A program made the position numbers and the translations under genes. Under the pieces are notes generated by a model, which ran no database searches, was not told where the DNA came from, and saw nothing but the letters and a program-made list of their open reading frames with translations. 46,791 nt of DNA, from the NCBI GenBank assembly GCA_944384995.1, contig CALWVN010000014.1, positions 1 through 46,791 on the forward strand, in the 5' to 3' direction. The DNA comes from an uncultured Clostridia bacterium (GTDB lineage: Bacteria > Bacillota > Clostridia > Oscillospirales > Acutalibacteraceae). This document shows positions 25,321-35,133 of this stretch, one piece after another. Numbering within the stretch: the first letter of the stretch is position 1; each line of letters starts with the position of its first letter.

Positions 25321-25340
25321 AGTTAAATTTTATCTACCAC

Positions 25341-27314
<1,974 letters not shown>

Positions 27315-27324
27315 CTACTCCTTT

Positions 27325-27580
27325 TTCAGATGCTGGATTTTAGAAGTTAGATTTTAAATGTAGGGCGGGGGCTTGCTCCCGCCGAAAAGTAAAAAGAATA
27401 AATTTTTTACCTTTATTTACTAAGAATTTCAAACCGTATCTTTTCGGAACAGCAGAAAATTTTTTCTGCCCTCGGCGGGAGCAGATTCTCCGAATCCCGA
27501 ACCCTTTTGTCCGCTACGCGGACATTTCCCCTGTTAGGGGAATCACCCGCCCTACAGATTTTGCTCTACCGCTTCCGCTT
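27325..27580. repeat. Repeat cluster between remB and gyrB
   Basis: Contains a TTTTAGAAGTTAGATTTTAAATG string, a family-B left arm at 27359-27384, a right arm CGGCGGGAGCA interrupted by the 61-bp GATTC...GAATC element at 27484-27544, and the end of the arm (ACCCGCCCTAC), then a CTTCCGCTTTCTAATCTCCGG string. Confidence 0.85.
27484..27544. repeat. 61-bp GATTC...GAATC element, copy 1
   Basis: Starts GATTCTCCGAATCCCGAACC, contains a short GTCCGCTACGCGGAC hairpin and CCCCTGTTAGGGG, and ends GAATC. It sits inside the right arm of a family-B palindrome. Three more copies lie at 32505-32563, 36695-36753 and 38526-38584. Confidence 0.85.
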
Positions 27581-27581
27581 T

Positions 27582-27839
27582 CTAATCTCCGGCTTCCGTT
27601 TTCAACCGCTTGAGCAGCGTGCCGGAGAGCACGGGTGAAATGTACACGCGCCGTTTGCCGTTTTCTACCGCCACGACGAAGGTGCGCGGCAGCTCATAAG
27701 ACACAGTCACGGCGTCGCCGCCTTTTTCCGCAGCCGAAAGGTATTCGCGTGAATCGCGCATAACGGTGGTATTGTCGAGGTCGAACACGCCCAAAATATC
27801 GCGGGCGCGCACAAGAGCGCCGCCGAGGTCAAGCATCAT
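27582..27839 (-). CDS. remB: RemB-like DUF370 protein
   Basis: An 85-residue protein at the position of yaaB/remB between recF and gyrB. The start MMLDLGGALVRARDILGVFDLDNTT and the later TFVVAVENGKRRVYISPVLSGTLLKRL match the DUF370 regulators related to RemA, a DNA-binding biofilm-matrix activator in Bacillus. I chose the ATG at 27839, whose ATGA overlaps the recF stop; GAGGGGGG lies about 9 nt upstream. A longer frame from 27881 would start inside recF and is not likely. What the protein regulates here is not known. Confidence 0.85.
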   Translation of the reverse strand: MMLDLGGALVRARDILGVFDLDNTTVMRDSREYLSAAEKGGDAVTVSYELPRTFVVAVENGKRRVYISPVLSGTLLKRLKTEAGD

Positions 27840-28927
27840 AAGAGCCTGCCCCCCTCGATATGGAATGTCCGGCCTTCGCAAAGCCGCAGTACAGCGGTCG
27901 GGTCACAGCAGGTGATGAACACCTGCCGCCCACGGATGTGGTTTAAGATATAATCCTGCCGCCCTTCGTCGAGCTCGCTCATCACGTCGTCTAAAAGGAT
28001 GATCGGCTCTTCGCTTGTGACGGTCTTTAAAATATGCGCCTCGGCAAGCTTCAGAGAAAGCGCCGCCGAACGCTGCTGCCCCTGCGAGCCGAATGACCGC
28101 GCCGAAAGCGAATCAATTTGGATGCGCAGGTCGTCGCGGTGGGGGCCTATGGAGGTGATGCCGTTCAAAATATCCGTGTGCTGCGCTTCGCCGAGCGCCG
28201 CAAACAGCCGTTCGCGGATTTTATACGCGTCGCCGTCCGACGTGTCGACGTTGCTCGTATACGTCACGCGCAGGGTCTCACGCCCGCCGGAAAGGCCGTC
28301 GTAGATCTCCGCCGCATGCTCGGAAAGCAGGTTTGTATACGCGACGCGCTCCGAAACGACCGCCGCGCCATAGGCGGAGAGCTTTTCATCCCACACGGCA
28401 AGCGTGTCCAAAAGCTCCGGGTGAAATTGGATATCTTTGAGCAGCGCGTTGCGCTGGGAAAGCGTGCGGTTGTATTTGGCAAGCCCCTTTGCATAGGCGG
28501 GCTTGAGCTGACAAAGCGCCGTATCTAAAAACCGGCGGCGCATCAGCGGCCCTTCCTGCACGAGCGACAGGTGCGCCGGTGCAAAAATCACCGCCGAAAA
28601 TTCGCCGATCAGTTCCGCAGGGGATTGCAGCGTCACGCCGTTTTTCATGGCGGTGCGCTTCTGGTCGATATACAAAAGCACTTCCTGCTCGCGGCCCTTC
28701 GCAAAAAAATCCATGGTGTTTTTCGCAAAAGGCGCGTCGAACCCGACCATTTCGCGGTCGCGGCGGCTGCGGAAGCTTTTGCAGCCGGTAAACAGCCAGA
28801 TGCACTCGAGCAGATTCGTCTTGCCCTGCGCGTTCTCACCGAAAATCACGTTGACGCCCTCGGCGGGGAACAGCTCCATGGCTTCGATATTTCTGAAATT
28901 TTCCAAGGCAAGCCGTTTGACAAGCAT
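27836..28927 (-). CDS. recF: DNA replication and repair protein RecF
   Basis: A 363-residue SMC-like ATPase that loads RecA at gaps together with RecO and RecR. It has Walker A GENAQGKTN (about residues 31-39), the RecF/ABC signature region GSQGQQRSAALSLKLAEA and Walker B PIILLDDVMSELD. The N-terminus MLVKRLALENFRNIE is canonical. The stop overlaps the remB start (ATGA). The ribosome-binding site GGCGGTG is weak. A repeat cluster separates it from yaaA, so the usual tight yaaA-recF coupling is lost. Confidence 0.97.
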   Translation of the reverse strand: MLVKRLALENFRNIEAMELFPAEGVNVIFGENAQGKTNLLECIWLFTGCKSFRSRRDREMVGFDAPFAKNTMDFFAKGREQEVLLYIDQKRTAMKNGVTLQSPAELIGEFSAVIFAPAHLSLVQEGPLMRRRFLDTALCQLKPAYAKGLAKYNRTLSQRNALLKDIQFHPELLDTLAVWDEKLSAYGAAVVSERVAYTNLLSEHAAEIYDGLSGGRETLRVTYTSNVDTSDGDAYKIRERLFAALGEAQHTDILNGITSIGPHRDDLRIQIDSLSARSFGSQGQQRSAALSLKLAEAHILKTVTSEEPIILLDDVMSELDEGRQDYILNHIRGRQVFITCCDPTAVLRLCEGRTFHIEGGRLL

Positions 28928-28944
28928 AGTTTCACCGCCGTTTG

Positions 28945-29205
28945 TTAGACGCTGGATTCTAGATTCTAGATTCTAGATTTTAGATGCTAGACGCAGGGTG
29001 GGGAAGTTTTGCGTGAAGCTGCGGAACGCGTGATCCGTAGGGACAGCCCTTGCGGCTGTCCGTTTCCGGAAGTCAGAATTTAGAAGTCAGAGTACAGATA
29101 TCAGAGGTCAGAAGCGATGCAGGTAGGTTTTCACAAAGCTGCGGTTGTGCGTGAAATCTTCCTGCACCACATCTGATATCCGTTCTCTAACTTCTGCCCT
29201 CTGAA
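28945..29205. repeat. Repeat cluster between yaaA and recF
   Basis: Direct TAGATTCTAGATTTTAGATG strings (28957-28992), a GGTGGGGAAGTTTTGCGTGAAGC block, a family-A arm at 29037-29062, a CAGAATTTAGAAGTCAGAG string (29073-29110) and its mirror ending in TCTGAATTTTACTTTCTG. No gene is seen. Confidence 0.8.
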
Positions 29206-29207
29206 TT

Positions 29208-29474
29208 TTACTTTCTGTCCTCTGCTTTTTGCACTTTATATTCGATCCCATTAAATAGGAACCGGTCGCCGTCATGCAGCTTTTTCCCGCGGGAAAGGCA
29301 CACTTCCCCGTTGACGCGCACATCGCCCTCGGTAATGACAAGCTTTGCCTGTCCCCCGGTAGAAACGGCGTTTGCCAATTTCAGCGCCGCGTCCAGACGG
29401 ATAAATTCTGTTGTAATCGGGAGAGTGCGCGTCTCTTTTTTGGCGATACGCGCCGTGATCTTGCGCGGCGTCAT
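29208..29474 (-). CDS. yaaA: S4-domain RNA-binding protein YaaA
   Basis: An 88-residue protein with one S4 RNA-binding domain (FIRLDAALKLANAVSTGGQAK, EGDVRVNGEVCLSRGKKLHDGD). It sits between dnaN and recF exactly as in Bacillus, where a ribosome-related role has been suggested. The ATG at 29474 overlaps the dnaN stop codon (ATGA). It carries about 15 basic N-terminal residues more than the short Bacillus form. The longer frame from 29591 lies inside dnaN and is rejected. Confidence 0.9.
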   Translation of the reverse strand: MTPRKITARIAKKETRTLPITTEFIRLDAALKLANAVSTGGQAKLVITEGDVRVNGEVCLSRGKKLHDGDRFLFNGIEYKVQKAEDRK

Positions 29475-30574
29475 TCGGTTTTCAGCCGCACGGGCAGCAC
29501 CAGGAACAAAAAGTCCTCGCCCTCGGTGGGCACGATCAGGATGGGCAGGATGGGGCTTCCGATCTTCACGAGCACCTCGTCCGCGTCGCACACGCGCAGT
29601 GCGTCCAAAAGATACCGGTTATTGAAGCCGATCTCCATGTGCTCGCCCTCGCTCTTGCAGGGTACGCGGTCGTGCGCGGTACCGAGCGCCGTGGTGCTCG
29701 AAATGCGGATCATATCTTCATCGAACACGCAGCGGATCGGGCTTTTTGTGCGGTCGGTGATAATGAGCGACGTGCGCTCGATGCTCTGGATAAGAAGCCT
29801 TGTATTGACGCGCACCGTCCCCGTGACTTTGCCGGAGATTGCCGCACGGTAATTCAAAAATTCGCCCTCCAAAAGACGCGAAACAATGCGGTAGCTGCCG
29901 ATCTCGAACACAATGAACCGCTTGCCGACGTTTAAAGCGATAGTTTCTTCGCCGCCTGTGAGTTTCACGACTTCACCCAGCGCCTTTTTCGGTGCGACAA
30001 AGATCTTTTCCTCGCCGTCATAATCGATCTCTTCGTTGCGCATGGCGAGGCGGAAGCCGTCTACGGCGACCAGGCGGATCTGATTTGAGCCGATCTCAAA
30101 GCGCACGCCCGTGTGCACGACCTTGACGTCGTTTTCCGCCGTGGCAAAAATCGTCTTGCGGATCATATCACGCAAAACCTCACTTTGGAGCACAATAGGG
30201 AAGCCGCTTTCCACGGAGGGCAGCTCCGGATAGTCGGCGGCGGGGATGCCGATGAGCGAGAATTCCGCGTCGCCGCTTTTGATGCGGCATGTAAGCCGTT
30301 CGTCCGCCTCGACGGACACCGTGTCGTTCGGCAGGCTTCTTAAAATATCGCAAAGAATCTTTGCGTTTAAGATGATGCTGCCCGCTTCCTCGACGCGCGC
30401 TTCCATAGAAGTGATCATGCCGACCTCCAGGTCATAGCCCGTAAGGGTCAGCACGTTTTCTCCGGCCTCTAAGAGGATGCCTTCGATCGCGGGGATGGAG
30501 GATTTCGTGGAGACTGCTCTTTGCACATTTGAACAGATTTCCGAGAGCTTTTGGGTTTCGCAAATGAGCTTCAT
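29471..30574 (-). CDS. dnaN: DNA polymerase III beta subunit (sliding clamp)
   Basis: A 367-residue clamp with the three repeated domains of the family. The N-terminus MKLICETQKLSEICSNVQRAVSTKSSIPAIEGILLEA is typical, as is the C-terminal ILPIL-type strand (GSPILPILIVPTEGEDFLFLVLPVRL). AAAGGAACC precedes the ATG. It lies downstream of dnaA across a 219-bp spacer and is translationally coupled to yaaA. Confidence 0.97.
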   Translation of the reverse strand: MKLICETQKLSEICSNVQRAVSTKSSIPAIEGILLEAGENVLTLTGYDLEVGMITSMEARVEEAGSIILNAKILCDILRSLPNDTVSVEADERLTCRIKSGDAEFSLIGIPAADYPELPSVESGFPIVLQSEVLRDMIRKTIFATAENDVKVVHTGVRFEIGSNQIRLVAVDGFRLAMRNEEIDYDGEEKIFVAPKKALGEVVKLTGGEETIALNVGKRFIVFEIGSYRIVSRLLEGEFLNYRAAISGKVTGTVRVNTRLLIQSIERTSLIITDRTKSPIRCVFDEDMIRISSTTALGTAHDRVPCKSEGEHMEIGFNNRYLLDALRVCDADEVLVKIGSPILPILIVPTEGEDFLFLVLPVRLKTE

Positions 30575-30793
30575 ACGCCGGTTCCTTTCTAAAAAAACAT
30601 AAAGTACCTAAACATATATAGTATTCGTATTAGGGGGTGTGCAAATTGTAGAAAACCGCAGGGTCGTCCGTACAGGGCGGGAAACGCGAATTTTTCGGGT
30701 GAGAAAACTTGTGCAAAAGTTTTTTCTTTTGAACGGTTAAAATTTAACTGAAAACGCGATGTTCAAAACCGTATGTTCAAAACAAAAACCTGT
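30575..30793. other. dnaA-dnaN spacer with GTTTTGAAC repeats, possible origin element
   Basis: GTTCAAAAC occurs at 30761-30769, 30775-30783 and 30792-30800 (the last reaching into the dnaA end), and a TTTTGAAC in the opposite orientation lies at about 30726-30733. DnaA-box-like TGTGCAAAA lies at 30710-30718 and TGTGCAAAT at 30638-30646. In Bacillus this spacer is the second half of oriC. The clustering here suggests a binding array for DnaA or another origin factor. Assignment is tentative. Confidence 0.4.
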
Positions 30794-32122
30794 TCAAAAC
30801 TCCTGCACGTTTTTGATGAGGTTTTCGATGAGCGCCTTAAAATCCTTTTCGCGGTCCATGCGCTCGGCAACGTTGCTGATGGAGTGCTTGACCGTGGAAT
30901 GGGTCTTGCCGTTAAAGCTCTTGCCGATCTCCTCTAAAGACATGCCGGTCATCTCGCGGATGATATACATTGCGATCTGCCGCGCATCCTTGATGTTTTT
31001 GTCGCGCTTGTCCGAGACAATGTTTTCCACGCTCACGCCCGTGGCGGCGGCGACATTTTCGAGAATGCGCTCGCGCACGACGGAAACGGGCTGCGTGGTG
31101 TTCATCAATTCCTTGATGGCATCCTTTGTAATCTCGATGGTCGGGGCGGTATCAAGCAGCGCGCAGATCGCCTGCAGCTTTTTGACGGCGCCTTCCAGCT
31201 GCCGCACGTTGTGGCTGACCTGCTCGGCAATGAATTCCACGACGTTGTTCGGGATGACGAAGCGGAGCGCTTCGGCCTTGTTTTTGATGATCGCGACGCG
31301 CATTTCAAAGTCCGGGGGCTGGATGTCCGCCATGAGCCCCCACTCAAAGCGGTTCTTGAGCCGTTCGGTGAGCTTCGGGATCTCGTTGGGCGGGTTATCG
31401 GACGAAAGAACGATCTGCTTACCGTCTTCGGTCAAAGAGTTGAATGTATGGAAAAATTCCTCTTCAATCGAATTTTTGCCGGCAATGAATTGGATGTCGT
31501 CTACCAAGAGCGCGTCTGCGCGGCGGTATTTTTCCCGCAGGGCGACGGTATTGGAATTGCGGATATGCTCAATGATGTCGTTCGTAAAATGCTCGCTCGT
31601 GACATAGATGATGGAAGCCTCGGGATTTTTGCTGCGCATGTAATTTTCAATCGCCTTTAACAGGTGCGTTTTCCCAAGACCGCTTTTGCCGTAAATAAAC
31701 AGCGGGTTGTAGGCGGTGCCGGGATTTTCGGCGACCTTTTTCGCTGCGGCGTAAGCATAGTTGTTGGATTTGCCGACAACGAAATTTTCAAAGCTGTTGT
31801 TCGGATTGTTGATGACCAGGTCATCGTCCGCCTGCACGGCGGCGGGAGGCGCTTCTTGCGGCGTCTCCTTTTGGATCAGGCGGATCTCCACCGTGACGGG
31901 GAAGCCTAAGACAGAGAAAAACGCATCCTCCAAAAGCGGATTAAATTTTTTTTCGACGATTCCGAACTTGAATTCGCTTTCAATGCCGAGAATGACGGTT
32001 TCTCCGTCAAAGCTGTCGATAAACAGCGGCTCGATCCATAAGGTGAAGACGGAATCCGTGATACCGCCCGTGGTGCGCACATAGGTGCACACAGCATCCC
32101 ATAATTCGGAAAGAGAGTCCAT
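30794..32122 (-). CDS. dnaA: Chromosomal replication initiator DnaA
   Basis: A 442-residue AAA+ initiator. Domain I is at 1-85 (LWDAVCTYVRTTGGITDSVFTLWIEPL), the variable linker at 85-105, and the AAA+ core starts at NSFENFVVGKSNNYAYAAAKKVAENPG with Walker A GKSGLGKTH and Walker B LLVDDIQFI. The C-terminal domain IV has the DnaA signature DKRDKNIKDARQIAMYIIREMT and FNGKTHSTVKHSISNV. GAAGGGG precedes the ATG. The gene marks the origin; genes diverge from its upstream region. Confidence 0.98.
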   Translation of the reverse strand: MDSLSELWDAVCTYVRTTGGITDSVFTLWIEPLFIDSFDGETVILGIESEFKFGIVEKKFNPLLEDAFFSVLGFPVTVEIRLIQKETPQEAPPAAVQADDDLVINNPNNSFENFVVGKSNNYAYAAAKKVAENPGTAYNPLFIYGKSGLGKTHLLKAIENYMRSKNPEASIIYVTSEHFTNDIIEHIRNSNTVALREKYRRADALLVDDIQFIAGKNSIEEEFFHTFNSLTEDGKQIVLSSDNPPNEIPKLTERLKNRFEWGLMADIQPPDFEMRVAIIKNKAEALRFVIPNNVVEFIAEQVSHNVRQLEGAVKKLQAICALLDTAPTIEITKDAIKELMNTTQPVSVVRERILENVAAATGVSVENIVSDKRDKNIKDARQIAMYIIREMTGMSLEEIGKSFNGKTHSTVKHSISNVAERMDREKDFKALIENLIKNVQEF

Positions 32123-32445
32123 ACATTCTTCCCCTTCAACAAGATAGATTTTACTAATCTTTCAAAATGCGCCGTACAAAGCAGTTTCTGCCGTTTTATA
32201 CCGTTCCCGTATCCCTGTGCGAAACAGAGCAAAATCGGCAAAATCGGGCTTTTAAGGCGAAATTTTCACATTTACACTTTATATAGTATCATGTTTTCAG
32301 AAAGATTGCAACTGTTTTAGATAAAGGTTTTTATATTATATAATATAGTATAGTATAAAAAACAGAAAAGCGTGGAATTTCGGAAACGTGAATATGTCAT
32401 GCCGTAAAGACGATTTCTGTACCGCAGCATAAAAGCAGAAGATAA
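32123..32445. other. Likely oriC region upstream of dnaA, with AT-rich unwinding stretch
   Basis: The gap between dnaA (minus) and rpmH (plus) is the point where all surrounding housekeeping genes diverge, the usual origin location in Firmicutes. The stretch at about 32310-32362 is almost pure A/T (TTTTTATATTATATAATATAG and so on) and is a good duplex-unwinding candidate. I do not find a clear cluster of TTATCCACA boxes; only weak matches such as TGTGCGAAA (32217-32225) are seen. Confidence 0.6.
32283..32311 (-). promoter_or_regulatory. dnaA promoter
   Basis: On the minus strand TTGCAA (32311-32306), a 17-bp spacer and TACTAT (32288-32283) preceded by TGA give a plausible extended -10 promoter with a leader of about 155 nt. 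It lies at the edge of the AT-rich stretch. Confidence 0.5.
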
Positions 32446-32447
32446 AA

Positions 32448-32815
32448 ACGGTAGGGCGCGGGCTTGCTCGCGCCGTGTATGCGACTTCTGTATCGGCGGG
32501 GGCAGATTCTCTGAATCCCGAACCCTTTTGTCGCTGCGCGACATTTCCCCTGCCAGAGGAATCACCCCCGCCCCTACAACTGCGAAAATTCGGTTTCTGC
32601 ACAGCCGCGGCTATGCGTGAAACTAGCCTGCCCCACGTCTAACATCTAATATCTAACGTCTGAAATCTAAAACGGACAGCCGCAAGGGCTGTCCCTACGG
32701 GTGCGCGTTTCCTTTCGGTTTCCTGCAAACCCGCCTGCACCGCTTCTGCCGTCTAACGTCTGTATTCTGCGCTCCGGCTTGCACATCCGACATCTACCAT
32801 CTAAAACTACATCTT
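32448..32815. repeat. Repeat cluster in the origin region
   Basis: A family-B left arm (32451-32476), a right arm interrupted by the 59-bp GATTC...GAATC element (32505-32563) and closing with CCCCGCCCCTAC, a GCACAGCCGCGGCTATGCG block, a family of ACATCTAATATCTAACGTCTG strings (32639-32672), a family-A arm (32672-32700) and a second set of CTAACGTCTGTATTC strings. The module order is the same as in other gaps. Confidence 0.85.
32505..32563. repeat. 59-bp GATTC...GAATC element, copy 2
   Basis: GATTCTCTGAATCCCGAACC, then TGTCGCTGCGCGACA hairpin, CCCCTGCCAGAGG and GAATC. It is inserted in the right arm of a family-B palindrome at the same point as the other three copies. Confidence 0.85.
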
Positions 32816-32886
32816 GTTCCCAAAAAACCTTCTGCCACAAGGTATGGCACAGGCGCGAAAAATTCCGCCGAAAACGGACAAAGGCG

Positions 32887-32922
32887 TTGACAAATCAACA
32901 AATTGTAGTATATAATTACTAC
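32887..32922 (+). promoter_or_regulatory. rpmH promoter with palindromic arms around the -10 box
   Basis: TTGACA (32887-32892), an 18-bp spacer and TATAAT (32911-32916). The -10 box is flanked by GTAGTA (32905-32910) and its exact complement TACTAC (32917-32922). The leader to rpmH is about 140 nt and GC-rich, with several potential hairpins. Confidence 0.75.
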
Positions 32923-33064
32923 TCGCAGATTTATTTTGAGCCGGACTGCGCTGCTCTACTTTGCGGAGCGCACATGTGCGCGGTTCTGCTTCCGTTATGC
33001 TCGGTTGCGCCGAAACACGGCGCGCGGCGAATGGGTCCGGTTTCGTGAAATGGAGGATCGAACG

Positions 33065-33199
33065 ATGAAAAGAACGTATCAGCCCAAAAAGCGGCATCGT
33101 AAAATGGAACACGGCTTCCGCAAGAGAATGGCGACCAGGGGCGGCAGAAAAGTTCTTGCCCGCAGAAGAGCCAAGGGCAGAAAACAGCTGACCTACTAA
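33065..33199 (+). CDS. rpmH: 50S ribosomal protein L34
   Basis: The 44-residue basic protein [20 protein letters not shown]... matches L34 at full length. GGAGG lies 7-8 nt before the ATG. A longer in-frame extension to 32936 has no family support. It is the first gene of the rpmH-rnpA-yidD cluster and diverges from dnaA. Confidence 0.98.
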   Translation: MKRTYQPKKRHRKMEHGFRKRMATRGGRKVLARRRAKGRKQLTY

Positions 33200-33211
33200 G
33201 GACGCAAAACG

Positions 33212-33550
33212 GTGAATACCACGGTTACGCTGAAAAAGAACGCGGATTTCCGCAGGCTTTACCATCGCGGAAAATCCTACGCAGATCCTGCACTGGTTGT
33301 TTATTTCTGTAAAAACCGTGCGGGAATTTGTCGTATTGGCATAACCGTCAGCACAAAATTGGGCAACGCCGTGGAACGCAACCGCTGCAAGCGCGTCATC
33401 CGTGCCGCGTACCGCGCGCTGGAGGACGAGCTTTCCGGCAGCTATGATTTTGTGTTCGTGGCGCGCAGCCGCACAAAGCATCTCAAAAGCACGCAGGTAC
33501 AGGCTGCCATGCGCGGGCTTCTTAAAAAGGCGGGGGTGCTATGCGCGTAA
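33212..33550 (+). CDS. rnpA: Ribonuclease P protein component
   Basis: The 112-residue protein cofactor of RNase P, which trims tRNA 5' leaders. The RNR motif [10 protein letters not shown] is at 55-64, preceded by [12 protein letters not shown]. It starts with GTG, supported by AAGGA 8 nt upstream, and lies 12 bp after rpmH. Its last 10 bases overlap yidD. Confidence 0.95.
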   Translation: MNTTVTLKKNADFRRLYHRGKSYADPALVVYFCKNRAGICRIGITVSTKLGNAVERNRCKRVIRAAYRALEDELSGSYDFVFVARSRTKHLKSTQVQAAMRGLLKKAGVLCA

Positions 33551-33786
33551 AAGACGCCGCTGTGCGCGCCATCCGCTTTTATCAGCGGAAGATCTCGCCG
33601 CATTTCCCGCCGCGCTGCCGGTATACCCCGACCTGCTCGGCGTATATGCTAACGGCGATCGAGCGTTTCGGGCTTGTGCGCGGGGGGCTTATGGGGCTGT
33701 GGCGGCTGCTGCGCTGCAACCCGCTGTTCCCGGGCGGGTACGACCCCGTCCCCGAAAAGCCGCAAAGACCGCCGAAGCTTCGCTAA
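33541..33786 (+). CDS. yidD: Membrane protein insertion efficiency factor YidD
   Basis: An 81-residue protein with the signature [11 protein letters not shown] (26-36) and [17 protein letters not shown] near the C-terminus. YidD assists YidC-dependent membrane insertion. It overlaps rnpA by 10 bp. The usual immediate link to yidC is broken by a 375-bp repeat cluster. Confidence 0.95.
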   Translation: MRVKDAAVRAIRFYQRKISPHFPPRCRYTPTCSAYMLTAIERFGLVRGGLMGLWRLLRCNPLFPGGYDPVPEKPQRPPKLR

Positions 33787-34145
33787 GGCGCAGAAGCCAG
33801 AAATCAGAAGACAGATATCAGAAGAGGTATGGGTAGATTTTTTTAAAAGCTGCGGCTTTGCTGAATATGAAAAATCTGCTGAAACCTATAGGGGTTTGTG
33901 ATTCCCCTAACGGGGTTTCTCCATTCCTATAACTCTCCCTCCGTCACGGCGTTCCGCCGTGCCACCTCCCTCGACAGAGGGAGGAATGGACTGTGAAAAC
34001 TTTTAATTAAGCGTTTCCCCCTCTGACGAGGGGGATGCCGCCGTCAGGCGGCAGGGGGAGAGAAAAAAGAAGTGTTTTCTTACGGCTACGTACTGACTTC
34101 CCCACCCCACATCTAGCATCCAGAATCTAACATCCAGTATCTAAC
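33787..34145. repeat. Repeat cluster between yidD and yidC
   Basis: A CAGAAATCAGAAGACAGATATCAG string (33790-33822), a CTGCGGCTTTGCTGAA block, a GATTCCCCTAACGGGG fragment, two family-C elements (about 33931-33985 and 34016-34062), a GACTTCCCCACCCCACATC block and an ATCTAGCATCCAGAATCTAAC string (34112-34143). No gene is seen. Confidence 0.85.
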
Positions 34146-34161
34146 AGCATGGAGGTTTTCT

Positions 34162-35115
34162 ATGCAACGACTTTACGAATGGCTGGGTATCCCGTTCGGC
34201 TTTGTCATTTCCGTTTTCTATGCGATGACGGGAAACTACCTGCTTTCGCTTTTGTGCATGACCATCATTATCCGTCTCTGCCTGCTGCCCGCCTCGATCA
34301 AGCAGCAAAAGGGCATGGCGAAGCAGGCGCGCTTACAGCCCAAATTGCGGCGCATCCAGAAAAAGTATGAGGGCAACCAGCGCAAGATCCAGGAGGAAAC
34401 ACAGGCGCTGTACCAGCGCGAGGGTACGTCCGGCATGACGGCGGGCTGCTTTCCGATGCTGCTCCAGCTTATCATCATGATGGGCCTTTTTCAGGTCAAC
34501 TACCATCCGTTCTCGATGGTGCTGCGCCTGCCCGATGCGGTCGTAACAGCGCTGGAAAACGCTGTGCAGCCGATGCTCGAAGGCTCGGCGGCAAGTGCCT
34601 CTTACCGGATGGAGCTGTACGCGCTTGAGCACTTCCATGAGCTCGACCTCTCCTCGATCCAGGGGCTTACGGCGGATATGATCGCCAGCGTCGACCAATT
34701 CATCGAGCGCTACACCCTCTTCGGGCTGGATCTTTCCCACACGCCGAGCATCTCGAACCCCGATATCTATTGGGTGATCCCGATCGTCTCCGGGCTTTTG
34801 GCGCTGGGGATGAGCCTGTACTCCTTCCTGCGTCAGAAAAAGACGAACCCCGGCATGGCAAACAATGCCAGCATGGGCTGCATGATGTTCTTTACACCCG
34901 TTATGCAGGTTTGGTTCGCCTTTATTTTGCCGATCAATGTCGGCGTTTACACCATCTTCTCTTCTATCCTCTCGTTTATCCAGATGGTGGCGCTCAACCA
35001 TATTTACAGTCCGAAAAAGGTGCTTGCGCGGTTGATGGTGGAAGAAACGATCTACCGCCGATCAAAGGAAGCGAACACCAAGCGTATCCGCGAGATACAA
35101 TCGCAGGATGACTGA
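34162..35115 (+). CDS. yidC: Membrane protein insertase YidC
   Basis: A 317-residue insertase of the Oxa1/YidC/Alb3 family. The conserved groove arginine is R38 in TIIIRLCLLP, followed by the cytoplasmic coiled-coil hairpin QARLQPKLRRIQKKYEGNQRKIQEETQALYQREG and the membrane segments GMTAGCFPMLLQLIIMMGLF, YWVIPIVSGLLALGMSLYSF and GCMMFFTPVMQVWFAFILP. No lipobox signal is seen at the N-terminus. The extracellular loop is long, as in clostridial forms. GGAGG precedes the ATG; jag follows after 18 bp. Confidence 0.96.
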   Translation: MQRLYEWLGIPFGFVISVFYAMTGNYLLSLLCMTIIIRLCLLPASIKQQKGMAKQARLQPKLRRIQKKYEGNQRKIQEETQALYQREGTSGMTAGCFPMLLQLIIMMGLFQVNYHPFSMVLRLPDAVVTALENAVQPMLEGSAASASYRMELYALEHFHELDLSSIQGLTADMIASVDQFIERYTLFGLDLSHTPSISNPDIYWVIPIVSGLLALGMSLYSFLRQKKTNPGMANNASMGCMMFFTPVMQVWFAFILPINVGVYTIFSSILSFIQMVALNHIYSPKKVLARLMVEETIYRRSKEANTKRIREIQSQDD

Positions 35116-35133
35116 TACACGAAGGAGAAAGCT

